Virus record (IMG/VR): IMGVR_UViG_3300025769_000095
Coordinates: 1 to 64,000 of that record
Source of the DNA: a virus
Length of the DNA: 64,000 nucleotides
Reading direction: 5' to 3' (one strand)
The stretch's first letter is position 1, and every line of letters begins with the position of its first letter. Made by a program: the position numbers and the translations under genes. This document shows, one piece after another, positions 15,786 through 23,386 of this stretch. The notes under the pieces are model-generated. The model was not told where the DNA came from. It made no database searches and saw only the letters and a list, made by a program, of their open reading frames with translations.

Positions 15786-16884
15786 TGCAGCTAATCAAAG
15801 TTTAATTAAAGCCCTTTACTACAAAGGGCTTTCTGCTTTAAGAGAGAAAGAACCTGAATTGTTTTATCAGGAGAAAGAACATTTTCTGTTAGGAAATATG
15901 TTTGATACTATAATGACTGATCCATCAAACTTTCGTAAGAAGTTTTATGTGTCTGAACTTGACAGTAAACCATCTCCAACATTGATGTCCATAATCAACA
16001 AAGCATTTGCACTTCGTAAGGATAATATATTTCATTATAATGATCCTAAGTTCTTGCAATACATGGATGAAGAAGGATGGCATGTTGGTAAAGGTGAGAA
16101 GAGATTGACGTACAAAGCATGGCTTGAATCTAATGTAAGAGAGTATTGGAATGCTCTTGTAGAATCTGAAGGTAAAGAAACTGTAACTATAGAAGAATAT
16201 GAAAAAGTTATGAATGCATCTCAAAAAGTTATAAAGTCAATACCTTTTGTTACTATGATACCAGAATTAAATGTACATAATCAGTTGTCTCTTGAAGCTA
16301 CATATACTCTTGACAAAGACACAAAAATACCTATCAAAGGTCTGCTTGATCAAGTTATATTTAGAAATGAGAATGAAGGTAAATGGGATGAGATTTGTGA
16401 GAGTTTACAAATTGAGAATAACCATGATGCCATCATTATTGATTATAAGACATTCTCTGGATTATCTATGAAATACAGGTATTCTATTCGTAAATTTAGA
16501 TATGATGTGCAAGCTTCATTTTATCAGTTATTACTTGAAGAGAATTATGCTAACTATCTTCAAATAGGGAATATGCCTGTCAAAGAACTGTATAAAATAG
16601 CTGTAGTAAATGTAGTTGCCAATCTAAATACTGATGAACCTTCTTTTGTATGGAAGTATAGTCAAGAAGATTTGGATATTGCTGAGTTTGGTGCATGGCA
16701 CACAACTCCACATGAATATCATATTGCAGATCCACATTATGTTAATGATTTGGACATTGATGAAGTAGATATACCAGGTTTTAGACAGATGTTACAAAGA
16801 TACCATTGGTATAAAATGAACAACTTTGAAACTGAGTATGGTTTTGAAAATAACATTTTAAATAACAATGCATGGAACTACTAA
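15766..16884 (+). CDS. PD-(D/E)XK exonuclease, RecB/Cas4-like
   Basis: A 372-residue nuclease. The catalytic core is in the second half: IPIKGLLDQVIF near residue 184 gives the metal-binding Asp, AIIIDYKTFSG near 223 gives the D-x-K motif, and DVQASFYQLLL near 246 gives the following Gln-Tyr motif, in the order seen in RecB/Cas4/lambda exonuclease-like enzymes. It would resect double-stranded DNA ends for recombination, and so pair with the RecA-fold ATPase. The ATG at 15766 was chosen over an upstream one because MNYQEIDAANQSLIKAL is a natural start of this family. It overlaps both neighbouring genes. Confidence 0.8.
   Translation: MNYQEIDAANQSLIKALYYKGLSALREKEPELFYQEKEHFLLGNMFDTIMTDPSNFRKKFYVSELDSKPSPTLMSIINKAFALRKDNIFHYNDPKFLQYMDEEGWHVGKGEKRLTYKAWLESNVREYWNALVESEGKETVTIEEYEKVMNASQKVIKSIPFVTMIPELNVHNQLSLEATYTLDKDTKIPIKGLLDQVIFRNENEGKWDEICESLQIENNHDAIIIDYKTFSGLSMKYRYSIRKFRYDVQASFYQLLLEENYANYLQIGNMPVKELYKIAVVNVVANLNTDEPSFVWKYSQEDLDIAEFGAWHTTPHEYHIADPHYVNDLDIDEVDIPGFRQMLQRYHWYKMNNFETEYGFENNILNNNAWNY
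15808..15832 (+). other. Hairpin in nuclease early codons
   Basis: Perfect 10-bp stem AAAGCCCTTT (15808-15817) and AAAGGGCTTT (15823-15832) with loop ACTAC, followed by CTGCTTT. It lies 42 nt into the exonuclease ORF and 23 nt after the end of the preceding gene. Confidence 0.55.
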
Positions 16885-17537
16885 CAGAAGATAACTTACA
16901 AGAAAAGATTATTGATGCTAGAGAAAAGCTCATAATCAATAACAGAACAAGAAAGTTCCTGCTCCCCTTATTGGGGAGTATGGATCCTTCTTGGATTGCT
17001 GAGGTAAATAAATTTTACAGCGTTGCTGTTGGCTTGGCAGATGGAAAGTATTATCCTTATCTAGAAGAACCTTCTATTCTTTTATTGAAGAATGTAAAGT
17101 CCTCTAGAATTGATTCTTTTAATGAGTCTTTAGACATTATTAAAGAGAATCAATATTTTATTAAGGATTATATCTTTGCTGATGCTATTGACAGCTGGTT
17201 GCATATGTTTGTAGTAAGGATACCTAAGAATTTTGAGAATGCATATAATTACTTTTTGCAAAGTAAGTATTCTATGATGTATAATGATACTCAAAAGAAA
17301 AGATTCTTTACTCCTAATCGAACTAAACTTAACTGGCAAGCCAAGAAGAAAGTCAGAGAAATCTTAGATAAAAGCCCTTCTGCAAAAACTGAATTGGAAT
17401 TGAAGCTTAATGTAGCTATTCCAGAACAAGCAGAATTGGACAGTAAGATTGACTTAAACTACGAAGTATTTAATTATGAGGATAATACATTTATTTCTGT
17501 AAACCAACAAAAATTAGAATTCAATGAGCAACAATAG
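16872..17537 (+). CDS. Hypothetical protein
   Basis: A 221-residue protein, mainly helical, with a basic region (RFFTPNRTKLNWQAKKKVREILDK, seen around residues 140-163) and an acidic end. I recognise no family. It starts 13 nt inside the exonuclease gene and overlaps the next gene by 14 nt, so it is part of the same recombination/nucleotide operon. Its early codons include a short hairpin (CTCCCC at 16962-16967, GGGGAG at 16973-16978). Function unknown. Confidence 0.65.
   Translation: MELLTEDNLQEKIIDAREKLIINNRTRKFLLPLLGSMDPSWIAEVNKFYSVAVGLADGKYYPYLEEPSILLLKNVKSSRIDSFNESLDIIKENQYFIKDYIFADAIDSWLHMFVVRIPKNFENAYNYFLQSKYSMMYNDTQKKRFFTPNRTKLNWQAKKKVREILDKSPSAKTELELKLNVAIPEQAELDSKIDLNYEVFNYEDNTFISVNQQKLEFNEQQ
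16962..16978 (+). other. Short hairpin in early codons
   Basis: Perfect 6-bp GC stem (CTCCCC / GGGGAG) with loop TTATT, 90 nt into the 16872 gene. It has no T-tract, so I do not call it a terminator. It is listed because similar early-codon hairpins occur in the preceding genes. Confidence 0.4.
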
Positions 17538-18186
17538 AGAAGCTGAAGAAAGAAGTGTCATTAAATGGCTTGAAACTATTGGAGGACTTAATTATAAGTT
17601 TGAAAAAGATTTGTATGAATCTCTGATAAAAGAAGAGTTATCAGAATATTTAGAAGCTTCTGAACGTCATGAGCAGGTCAAGGAAATCCTTGACTTGCTA
17701 TGGGTTGTTATTGGACATTATGCCAATATAGACTATGGACATAAGGAAGAAATGTTTAATGAATTTATTATGATTGAACAAGGTATTATAATGCCTTATA
17801 AGTTTAATTATCATAATAGATATACTGTTAGCAATGCAAGTCTTATAAAAGCTGTAGATTTATATCTTGAACATCCAACAATGCTTAATTATGTGTATGT
17901 CAAGAATATAATTTTCCTTACAGTTATTTATAAACTTGATTGTGATTATGAAAAAGCTTGGAATGAGTTGTGTCGTAGTAACTATTCTAAGTTTATTCCT
18001 ATTGATAGTGATCCTACAGTTGTAACAGAAAGTTTAATGAAAATTGACAAGGATAGATATAGTCCTGTTGTTGCAACTACAGATACTCATTATCTTATTA
18101 GAGATAAGAATACAAAAAAGTTGTTAAAACCTATTACTTACAGCAAAGCTAATATGAAGTCTGTTAGTAAACCTGCTATTATGTAA
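17524..18186 (+). CDS. MazG-like nucleotide pyrophosphohydrolase
   Basis: A 220-residue protein with the all-alpha NTP-PPase signature. IKEELSEYLEASERHEQ (about residues 35-51) and VKEILDLLWVVIGHY (about 52-66) give the EExxE plus ExxD metal-binding pattern. A second helical unit ends WNELCRSNYSKF near 142, as in MazG and phosphoribosyl-ATP pyrophosphatase relatives. The C-terminal 70 residues (RDKNTKKLLKP) look like the substrate tail of phage members. It would hydrolyse (d)NTPs or an alarmone. Terminator 18209-18246 follows. Confidence 0.75.
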   Translation: MSNNREAEERSVIKWLETIGGLNYKFEKDLYESLIKEELSEYLEASERHEQVKEILDLLWVVIGHYANIDYGHKEEMFNEFIMIEQGIIMPYKFNYHNRYTVSNASLIKAVDLYLEHPTMLNYVYVKNIIFLTVIYKLDCDYEKAWNELCRSNYSKFIPIDSDPTVVTESLMKIDKDRYSPVVATTDTHYLIRDKNTKKLLKPITYSKANMKSVSKPAIM

Positions 18187-18208
18187 ATATATTTTGTTTG
18201 TTGTTGTG

Positions 18209-18246
18209 ACCCCGTGGAGTTAATTCTTCATGGGGTTTTTTATTTT
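18209..18246 (+). terminator. Intrinsic terminator
   Basis: An 11-bp stem with two G-U pairs (ACCCCGTGGAG at 18209-18219, CTTCATGGGGT at 18226-18236), loop TTAATT, then TTTTTATTTTT. The earlier in-frame ATG at 18214 lies in the left arm, which sets the next gene start at 18268. Confidence 0.8.
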
Positions 18247-18267
18247 TCATTATTAAATAAAATTATT

Positions 18268-18738
18268 ATGGGACTTGATATGTATTTGCACAGAGGTTAT
18301 GTTAGAAAGTGTGAATTTAAAACTGATTATGTTGATGATAAGCCTGAACTTAATATTAAAGTTACTGATCTTGAATCAGAAGAAGTAGGTTATTGGCGTA
18401 AAGCCAATCATATCCACAATTGGTTTGTACAAAATGTTCAAGGTGGTAAAGATGATTGTAATGACTATGCTGTTACTTTGTCTGAACTAAGAAATTTGAG
18501 AAATCTTTGTGAACACATTCTGCATTTTTATAACAATGATAAACTTAAGAAAGCTGAAGAAGAAGCTTTATTATTGTTACCTCCTGTTTCAGGATTTTTC
18601 TTTGGTAGTACAGAGATAGATGAGTATTATTACAATGAGCTACAATATACTATAAAGACAATTGATGGTATATTAGAGAGTCATGCTGATGAAAATAATG
18701 ACTGCCCGATTGTTTATGTTTATCATGCTTCGTGGTGA
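18268..18738 (+). CDS. Conserved phage protein, MGLDMYL family
   Basis: A 156-residue protein beginning MGLDMYLHRG, a start that I recognise from a family spread through many phages and some bacteria. Other family blocks are VGYWRKANHIHNWFVQ (about 42-57), QGGKDDCNDY and, near the end, SGFFFGSTEIDEYYYNEL. No enzymatic role is known. The start follows a terminator, so it heads a new unit. The stop overlaps a GTG start of the radical-SAM gene. Confidence 0.75.
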   Translation: MGLDMYLHRGYVRKCEFKTDYVDDKPELNIKVTDLESEEVGYWRKANHIHNWFVQNVQGGKDDCNDYAVTLSELRNLRNLCEHILHFYNNDKLKKAEEEALLLLPPVSGFFFGSTEIDEYYYNELQYTIKTIDGILESHADENNDCPIVYVYHASW

Positions 18739-19592
18739 TTACTTACAGCAAAAGAAAAGCTCTCTCTATTCGGGATAATGGCAGGTCATCTGATTTTGTT
18801 ACACCCTCCATTATATGGGGTTGTGGGTATAGGTGTTCTTATTGTACAATGAGAAGACACAAACCAGAAGGTGTTGATGTAGCAACAAACATTGATACTA
18901 TACTTGACAAGATTAATGACCATGCCTTATCCCTACCTATTAAAAAACCCAATCAGGTTGATGACACCTATTGGGTATATGAGATAGGAATGAATAGTGA
19001 TTTGTCACTACATGCTAAACATTTTGATTGGCAGAAGGTTTTTAGGTTCTTTTTAGATCATAAAACAGCAAAAGCAACCTTCGCCACAAAACGGTATTAC
19101 GTTCCCCTAACTAAAAGTTATTACTTTAACAAGAAAGTTAGGATAAGGTTTAGCATAATGCCAGAAAATTTAAGAAAAATTTACGAGCCCTATACGGACA
19201 GCATTGAAAGACGACTTGAAGGTGTAAATTATCACATTGAATCTGGTTATGATGTGCATTTGAACTTCTCTCCTGTAATTGTTTCTAAGAATGGTTTGGT
19301 AGAATATGAAAAGCTTTTTAACTTAGTGGACAAATATGTTCATCCTGAGTATAAACCTTCAGTTAAAGCTGAGGTTATATTTCTTACCCACAATGAAAAG
19401 CTTCACAACTACAACGTTCAGAACAATATACCAGGAGAAGATTTACTTTGGAATCCACAATACCAAGAGAAAAAAGTGTCTCAGTATGGTGGCACCAATG
19501 TAAGATATAAGAACAAAGCAAAGCTTATATCTCAATGGACTGCACTTCATAACCAATGTATACCTTGGAACACCATTAGGTATATATTTTAA
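18735..19592 (+). CDS. Radical-SAM enzyme, spore photoproduct lyase-like
   Basis: A 285-residue radical-SAM protein. The 4Fe-4S cysteine motif is CGYRCSYC at residues 30-37 (CxxxCxxC), followed by YEIGMNSDLSLHAK and ATFATKRY segments that recall SplB/DNA photolyase-type radical-SAM proteins. SplB repairs thymine dimers using SAM; this protein may repair UV lesions in phage DNA or modify a nucleotide. It starts with GTG overlapping the preceding stop (GTGA); another GTG lies one codon upstream. The CxxxCxxC motif is intact, and there is no obvious C-terminal truncation. Confidence 0.78.
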   Translation: MITYSKRKALSIRDNGRSSDFVTPSIIWGCGYRCSYCTMRRHKPEGVDVATNIDTILDKINDHALSLPIKKPNQVDDTYWVYEIGMNSDLSLHAKHFDWQKVFRFFLDHKTAKATFATKRYYVPLTKSYYFNKKVRIRFSIMPENLRKIYEPYTDSIERRLEGVNYHIESGYDVHLNFSPVIVSKNGLVEYEKLFNLVDKYVHPEYKPSVKAEVIFLTHNEKLHNYNVQNNIPGEDLLWNPQYQEKKVSQYGGTNVRYKNKAKLISQWTALHNQCIPWNTIRYIF

Positions 19593-19600
19593 ATTGCAAC

Positions 19601-19825
19601 ATGCGATATTTAAGATTCAAAACTGTGATGGGTGAAATTAAGACAGTACCTTATGTCCTTTGTGATGAAGGTGTAAGGATTACTATCGACAAATCTATTG
19701 AAATTATAATACCTCCTAATCATGAAAGAATCATTTTTGCTCCAAATTTTAAGAAGGATAATGTACACGCAAGGAAAAAAAGTGACTTTGAAAAGTCCAA
19801 CAGAAAGAATAGTAGTAAAGCATAA
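19601..19825 (+). CDS. Small hypothetical protein
   Basis: A 74-residue protein with an N-terminal beta-type half (MRYLRFKTVMGEIKTVPYVL) and a basic, Ser/Asn/Lys-rich tail. No family is recognised. It starts 8 nt after the radical-SAM gene. The overlapping ORF at 19761 shares its last 65 nt in another frame; both have plausible starts, so they may both be expressed. Confidence 0.5.
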   Translation: MRYLRFKTVMGEIKTVPYVLCDEGVRITIDKSIEIIIPPNHERIIFAPNFKKDNVHARKKSDFEKSNRKNSSKA

Positions 19826-19958
19826 GGAGTTTCTTAACAAAATTGACAGGCTTACCGAGCAATTATGTAAAGATTTTGAACACTCCATTAAGCAATGGAA
19901 TGATGAACCTGATTTATTAATTAAAACAGTAAATTATGAAAAAGCCAATAGTAATTAG
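19761..19958 (+). CDS. Small hypothetical helical protein
   Basis: A 65-residue protein (start MYTQGKKVTLKSPTERIVVK) with a central helix containing EFLNKIDRLTEQLCKDF. It overlaps the preceding gene by 65 nt in another frame and the next by 23 nt. I prefer the ATG at 19761 to the one at 19722, because 19722 would deepen the overlap and adds a Leu-rich segment unlike the rest. Function unknown. Confidence 0.45.
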   Translation: MYTQGKKVTLKSPTERIVVKHKEFLNKIDRLTEQLCKDFEHSIKQWNDEPDLLIKTVNYEKANSN

Positions 19959-20148
19959 AAGCATTGGTGAGTTTAGATCAAGTTATTTCCATATGAGAAG
20001 AAGTGAAGATAAAGTATGGTATGGTTGGCAAGTAATGGAACCTACTCGTATGTTATCTTTACTGGAAGCTTATCGAAAGAAAGAGAATGATGATATAATG
20101 AGGGAAAAAGCTTTTAAGATTATGGAACAACTTACAGCAACTAATTAA
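19936..20148 (+). CDS. Small hypothetical protein
   Basis: A 70-residue basic protein (MKKPIVIRSIGEFRSSYFHM at the start, KVWYGWQVMEPTRMLSLLEAY in the middle). It is probably helical at the C-terminus. I recognise no family. The start lies inside the end of the preceding gene, and terminator 20154-20184 follows 5 nt after the stop, so it closes this unit. Confidence 0.6.
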   Translation: MKKPIVIRSIGEFRSSYFHMRRSEDKVWYGWQVMEPTRMLSLLEAYRKKENDDIMREKAFKIMEQLTATN

Positions 20149-20153
20149 TAACG

Positions 20154-20184
20154 AGTGCACCTCATTAATTTGGGGTGCACTTTT
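20154..20184 (+). terminator. Intrinsic terminator
   Basis: A 10-bp stem with one G-U pair (AGTGCACCTC at 20154-20163, GGGGTGCACT at 20172-20181), an AT loop with TTAA, and TTTT tail. Confidence 0.8.
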
Positions 20185-20195
20185 AATTTAAAACT

Positions 20196-20771
20196 ATGAA
20201 AAAATTATCTTTTTTAAAAATATTGTTCTCTCCATTTAAGAAATTCAAATTAGAGTTTTACTTTGGTAGAGTAGCTATTGGAACTCCTTACTTTTTCCCT
20301 AGAAAGTTTGTAAGAATTTCTAAGAAAGAAGCTCATGTAAAAACTCAATTGTTAGTAGAGCTTCGTGGTAATGCAGATGAGAATCACAAAAAAGAACTTT
20401 ATGAAAGACTGTATTCTATTCAAAAGAATATGAAAAAGTCAGTTCCTAAGTTAATAGGCTTTGATTTTACACCTTTAGGATGGAAGCTTAAGTGGGATGA
20501 TAATGACTTTAGACATGAGTATAATCCTGTATGGTCTTTTGTGTTCTTTGGATTTCAAATAGCTGTAAGATTCCACGCGCCTATTGAACATCAAGATTCT
20601 TATTGGACAGCTTGGTTGTATTATGAACTACGAACTGCTAAAATTCTAACTAAAGCTGAACGTATTAAACAATGCAGAGAAAGATTTCCAGTAACTTATA
20701 TGGTTAAACAAGATAGTGATTATGTAGAAACAGATTATTATCAACAAATACTTAAACCTAAATACTTATAG
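20196..20771 (+). CDS. Hypothetical protein
   Basis: A 191-residue basic, aromatic-rich protein. It has a short Lys/Phe-rich start (MKKLSFLKILFSPFKKFK) that could associate with membrane, then a segment with many Trp, Phe and Tyr (FDFTPLGWKLKWDDN, YNPVWSFVFFGFQIAVRF). I do not recognise a family. It begins directly after a terminator and is followed by a small gene after 1 nt. Confidence 0.65.
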   Translation: MKKLSFLKILFSPFKKFKLEFYFGRVAIGTPYFFPRKFVRISKKEAHVKTQLLVELRGNADENHKKELYERLYSIQKNMKKSVPKLIGFDFTPLGWKLKWDDNDFRHEYNPVWSFVFFGFQIAVRFHAPIEHQDSYWTAWLYYELRTAKILTKAERIKQCRERFPVTYMVKQDSDYVETDYYQQILKPKYL

Positions 20772-20772
20772 T

Positions 20773-21033
20773 ATGGAATATAAGAATAGATACGGATTGA
20801 CGTATCATTTTGATCACAATGATGATGGTAATATTGATTGGAAAGGTAACTTTCGATATACCAGATTTGGATTTGATGAAATAGATGACAAAGAAATCAT
20901 CAATTTTATTGATCCAAGTGGAGGACCATTTATTCGTGTGGGTATGGATATGTCAGAGTTTGGATTTGAAGGTACAGTAACTGGCTTTGTAAACCACAAA
21001 GATCATTATGAAATTGTAATAGATAAAGAATAA
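20773..21033 (+). CDS. Small hypothetical protein
   Basis: An 86-residue acidic protein, probably beta-rich (YGLTYHFDHNDDGNIDWKG, GFEGTVTGFVNHKDHYEIVI). DHNDDGNIDW resembles a calcium-binding loop, but one copy only. No family recognised. It is one base after the preceding stop and 11 nt before the next gene. Confidence 0.6.
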   Translation: MEYKNRYGLTYHFDHNDDGNIDWKGNFRYTRFGFDEIDDKEIINFIDPSGGPFIRVGMDMSEFGFEGTVTGFVNHKDHYEIVIDKE

Positions 21034-21044
21034 AATAAAGAGAA

Positions 21045-21476
21045 ATGAAGACAACATTGCGAGAATTATTAGATTGGATTAGAACAACCTTACCAATGGA
21101 TTTAAATACACCCAGATTGATTGAAGAAAAGATACAATCAATGCTTGAGAAGGAGAAAAAACAGATGATTGATTTTGCCGAACAATATTTCGTAAGTTTA
21201 GGGCATAAGTCAGCAGAAGATTATTTTAATAAAGTATATAATATAGAAATTACAGTACATGAATTTATAGAGTTGACTGTTGAATGTCTTGAAGCTTTAC
21301 TTGATCGAGGTCACAATCATGATTATGCAGTAAAAACTATTCAGGATGCATACTATCCATACAAACCAGAAATGGCTAAAGGGAATTATGATGAGGTTGC
21401 AGAGATGTTATCATTAACTTTCCTAAATAGAAAGTATCAAACTCCTAATATTATTCCAAGATATCAAAACAGTTAA
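21045..21476 (+). CDS. Hypothetical protein
   Basis: A 143-residue, mostly helical protein (MKTTLRELLDWIRTTLP at the start). I do not recognise its family. The middle (ITVHEFIELTVECLEALLDRG) is amphipathic. It sits 11 nt after one small gene and two bases before another, in a cluster of unknown small genes that leads into ThyX. Confidence 0.65.
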   Translation: MKTTLRELLDWIRTTLPMDLNTPRLIEEKIQSMLEKEKKQMIDFAEQYFVSLGHKSAEDYFNKVYNIEITVHEFIELTVECLEALLDRGHNHDYAVKTIQDAYYPYKPEMAKGNYDEVAEMLSLTFLNRKYQTPNIIPRYQNS

Positions 21477-21478
21477 TA

Positions 21479-21913
21479 ATGACTACATTACATTTAACAG
21501 AAGAACAACTGCGACTCGTACAACAAGCATTAGATTTGTACACTCGCATTGGTATTGGCCAGTTTGAACGTATCAAAGACCATCCGACATTCGAAAAACA
21601 TCTTTGGAACAAACTAAAGGATGAAGATGGTAAAACTGATTTTACTCAGTTTCATAAAATTCGTGAAGAGGTTGATATAAAATTGGCAGAGGCTCGCAAT
21701 ATGCTTATTCAAGAAAATTTGCCTCCAAATGGAGGTTGGGGAATTGGTATGCCAAAGGTCGATGAATCTTGTAGAGTTGCCTATGACATAGTTCAAGTAA
21801 TTCGCCATGAATTTTGGAAAGCAAATCCTGAACGCAGTAATTTGACCGTAGATTCCAATGTATCTTTACTAGCAGAAAATAGTGATAAGATTCTGTGTAA
21901 GTTGAGTATTTAA
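21479..21913 (+). CDS. Conserved phage hypothetical protein
   Basis: A 144-residue protein. The blocks LTEEQLRLVQQALDLYTRIGIGQFERI (N-terminal), DHPTFE, VDESCRVAYDIVQVIRHEFW and the C-terminal DSNVSLL are ones that I associate with a conserved family in gut phages of unknown function. It starts two bases after the preceding gene and is followed by thyX after 14 nt. A nucleotide-related role is possible from context but unproven. Confidence 0.72.
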   Translation: MTTLHLTEEQLRLVQQALDLYTRIGIGQFERIKDHPTFEKHLWNKLKDEDGKTDFTQFHKIREEVDIKLAEARNMLIQENLPPNGGWGIGMPKVDESCRVAYDIVQVIRHEFWKANPERSNLTVDSNVSLLAENSDKILCKLSI

Positions 21914-21927
21914 GATTAAAATAAATT

Positions 21928-22551
21928 ATGTATAATAACAAAGTAGAACTAATCGGATATTATGGTAGTGACCTAACCCATGCACAATCTGCATGGACAT
22001 CTACCAGCAGAGAGCTTACTGAGGACAAATTAAACCGTGTGGACAAACTACTTAAAATGTTAGCTGAGAATGGCCACCATACACCATTTGAGAAATCCTC
22101 ACTGCACTTTCTTGTTACTTGTGACCAAGCCTCACATATTCATTTATTGAAGCACAGGATTGGTGTAAGCATCAATGGAGAATCAGCACGGTACAAAGAG
22201 CTGAAAGATGATAAGTTTTATGTACCTGAAGATTGGCCAGACACATTTCAACAAGATTTGATAGAATTTACTGAACAAGCTAATGAATTCTATCATACTT
22301 ATCTTGATATACTTATACCTATTGTTGGGAGAAAGAGAGCTAAAGAATCAGCTCGTTTGTTTAAAACAATGAACTCCCAAATTACAATGGACGTTATGTT
22401 TAACTGGAGGTCGTTCTATCATTTTCTAAATTTAAGAAATAAACCTGACGCTCAAATGGAGATTAGGCAAATTGCAAGTCAAATGTTGGATTTGGTAGTA
22501 GGCATTGAAGGTAACCCATTTCAACATACTATTAAAGCGTTTGGTCTGTGA
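21928..22551 (+). CDS. thyX: Flavin-dependent thymidylate synthase ThyX
   Basis: A 207-residue ThyX, which makes dTMP from dUMP using FAD/NADPH and methylenetetrahydrofolate. The signature, classically RHRx7S, appears here as KHRIGVSINGESARY near residues 75-89, with Lys in place of the first Arg and one extra residue. AENGHHTPFEKSSLHFLV (about 46-63) is also typical. The gene ends in a GTGA overlap with the next start. With the MazG-like and dCMP deaminase genes it suggests a phage-run pyrimidine pathway. Confidence 0.92.
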   Translation: MYNNKVELIGYYGSDLTHAQSAWTSTSRELTEDKLNRVDKLLKMLAENGHHTPFEKSSLHFLVTCDQASHIHLLKHRIGVSINGESARYKELKDDKFYVPEDWPDTFQQDLIEFTEQANEFYHTYLDILIPIVGRKRAKESARLFKTMNSQITMDVMFNWRSFYHFLNLRNKPDAQMEIRQIASQMLDLVVGIEGNPFQHTIKAFGL

Positions 22552-22871
22552 CAATTAAGAATCTTACTGATCATCCTATTGTAATATTAAATAGCGACAA
22601 TAAAAGGATTATGTACCTTCATCCTGAAGGCGAACCTGCAAGAGTAAAAAAGATAGTGGAACAAGTAGATTATTTAGGTGCTATTCCTTTATCTGAAGCA
22701 AGGTTTGGTAAGATTAAAAACCTCCCACCACCAAGTCCCAATGTGATATATATTGTATCTAAGATGGTCTTTGAAGCAGCAAAGGATAGGTACGATTTGT
22801 ACTACCCTGCTGAGAAGGTAAGAGATAATAAAGGAAGGGTCCTAGGCTGTAAAAGCTTAGGACTCTCCTAA
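22548..22871 (+). CDS. Conserved phage protein, paralogue of 1900-2250
   Basis: A 107-residue protein starting with GTG inside the thyX stop. It ends R.DLYYPAEKVRDNKGRVLGCKSL, closely like the 1900-2250 product (R.DLYFPNEIVRDDRGVVLGCKSL), and the two share the rest of their layout. They lie 20 kb apart at opposite ends of the + block. Function unknown. It is the last + strand gene and faces the convergent - operon 13 nt away. Confidence 0.75.
   Translation: MTIKNLTDHPIVILNSDNKRIMYLHPEGEPARVKKIVEQVDYLGAIPLSEARFGKIKNLPPPSPNVIYIVSKMVFEAAKDRYDLYYPAEKVRDNKGRVLGCKSLGLS
22839..22863. other. Hairpin at the convergent junction
   Basis: A 10-bp stem with one G-U pair (GTCCTAGGCT at 22839-22848, AGCTTAGGAC at 22854-22863) and loop GTAAA, inside the last codons of the + gene. 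On the - strand a T-rich stretch precedes it (complement of AAAAAAATTT at 22873-22882). It could end transcripts from either side, but the U-tract geometry is not that of a standard terminator. Confidence 0.4.
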
Positions 22872-22884
22872 CAAAAAAATTTCC

Positions 22885-23034
22885 TTAACCTTTCTTTTTC
22901 TTAGTCTTAGCTTTAATCTTACGTTCTTGCTTAAGCATTTCTTGAGTTGGTGCTTTACCACTACCTCTTTTTGCACGGATATTATTCCATAAACTATTTT
23001 CTACTCCAAGTTTATTAAGCTTCTTCTTTGGCAT
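22885..23034 (-). CDS. Small basic conserved protein, LWNNIRAKRGSGKAPT motif
   Basis: A 49-residue very basic protein: MPKKKLNKLGVENSLWNNIR at the start, then AKRGSGKAPTQEMLKQE and a poly-Lys tail. Small proteins with an LW-N-I-AKR...GSG-KAPT pattern are, as I recall, widespread in gut phages, often near virion genes. No enzyme motif. It overlaps the 66-residue ORF upstream by 20 nt and ends the - block. It may bind nucleic acid because of its charge; that is inference. Confidence 0.6.
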   Translation of the reverse strand: MPKKKLNKLGVENSLWNNIRAKRGSGKAPTQEMLKQERKIKAKTKKKKG

Positions 23035-23215
23035 GATCATTTGCTTTATTGAGGGATTCTAATGTTCTTAAAACTTCACCAGTAATAATATTGTTTGCTT
23101 CATCTAACACCAAATGGATAGGATAAGTTTTAGCAATGTTTAGCACTTCTTCCATTGTTTCACACATGAAACTTACTTTTTCAGAGGCTGGGTTAACATA
23201 AATTACATCATACAT
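23015..23215 (-). CDS. Small hypothetical protein
   Basis: A 66-residue acidic protein (MYDVIYVNPASEKVSFMCET at the start), probably one small alpha/beta domain. It lies downstream of a 47-residue ORF and overlaps the 49-residue basic ORF. No family is recognised. Confidence 0.55.
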   Translation of the reverse strand: MYDVIYVNPASEKVSFMCETMEEVLNIAKTYPIHLVLDEANNIITGEVLRTLESLNKANDHAKEEA

Positions 23216-23242
23216 GATTAAGGTTTTTGATTAAAAAATTTC

Positions 23243-23386
23243 TTATAGTTTATCTATCTTCCAAAGATAAACTTGAATTGTAAAAAAAGGTATTTCAATA
23301 CAAAAGTATGCACGTTTAGGTATTACTGCTTTACCCCATGATATTCCTATGCAAATTTGATTAGAGGTATATGTTACAACTTTCAT
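23243..23386 (-). CDS. Small hypothetical protein after tRNA-Leu
   Basis: A 47-residue ORF that starts 13 nt after the tRNA-Leu 3' end. The protein (MKVVTYTSNQICIGISWGKA..., ending YLWKIDKL) is rich in Ile, Val, Lys and aromatic residues. It has a believable composition and an AT-rich leader, but no family. Its placement in the tRNA trailer means that RNA processing would separate or expose it. Confidence 0.45.
   Translation of the reverse strand: MKVVTYTSNQICIGISWGKAVIPKRAYFCIEIPFFTIQVYLWKIDKL

Noticed and set aside
18214-18267. Upstream ATG for the MGLDMYL protein
   Set aside because: It is inside a terminator stem, and MGLDMYL is the known family start.
18930-18980. ACCCAAT...ATTGGGT inverted repeat
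   Set aside because: The stem is only 7 bp with a long loop, lies within radical-SAM coding sequence and has no T-tract.
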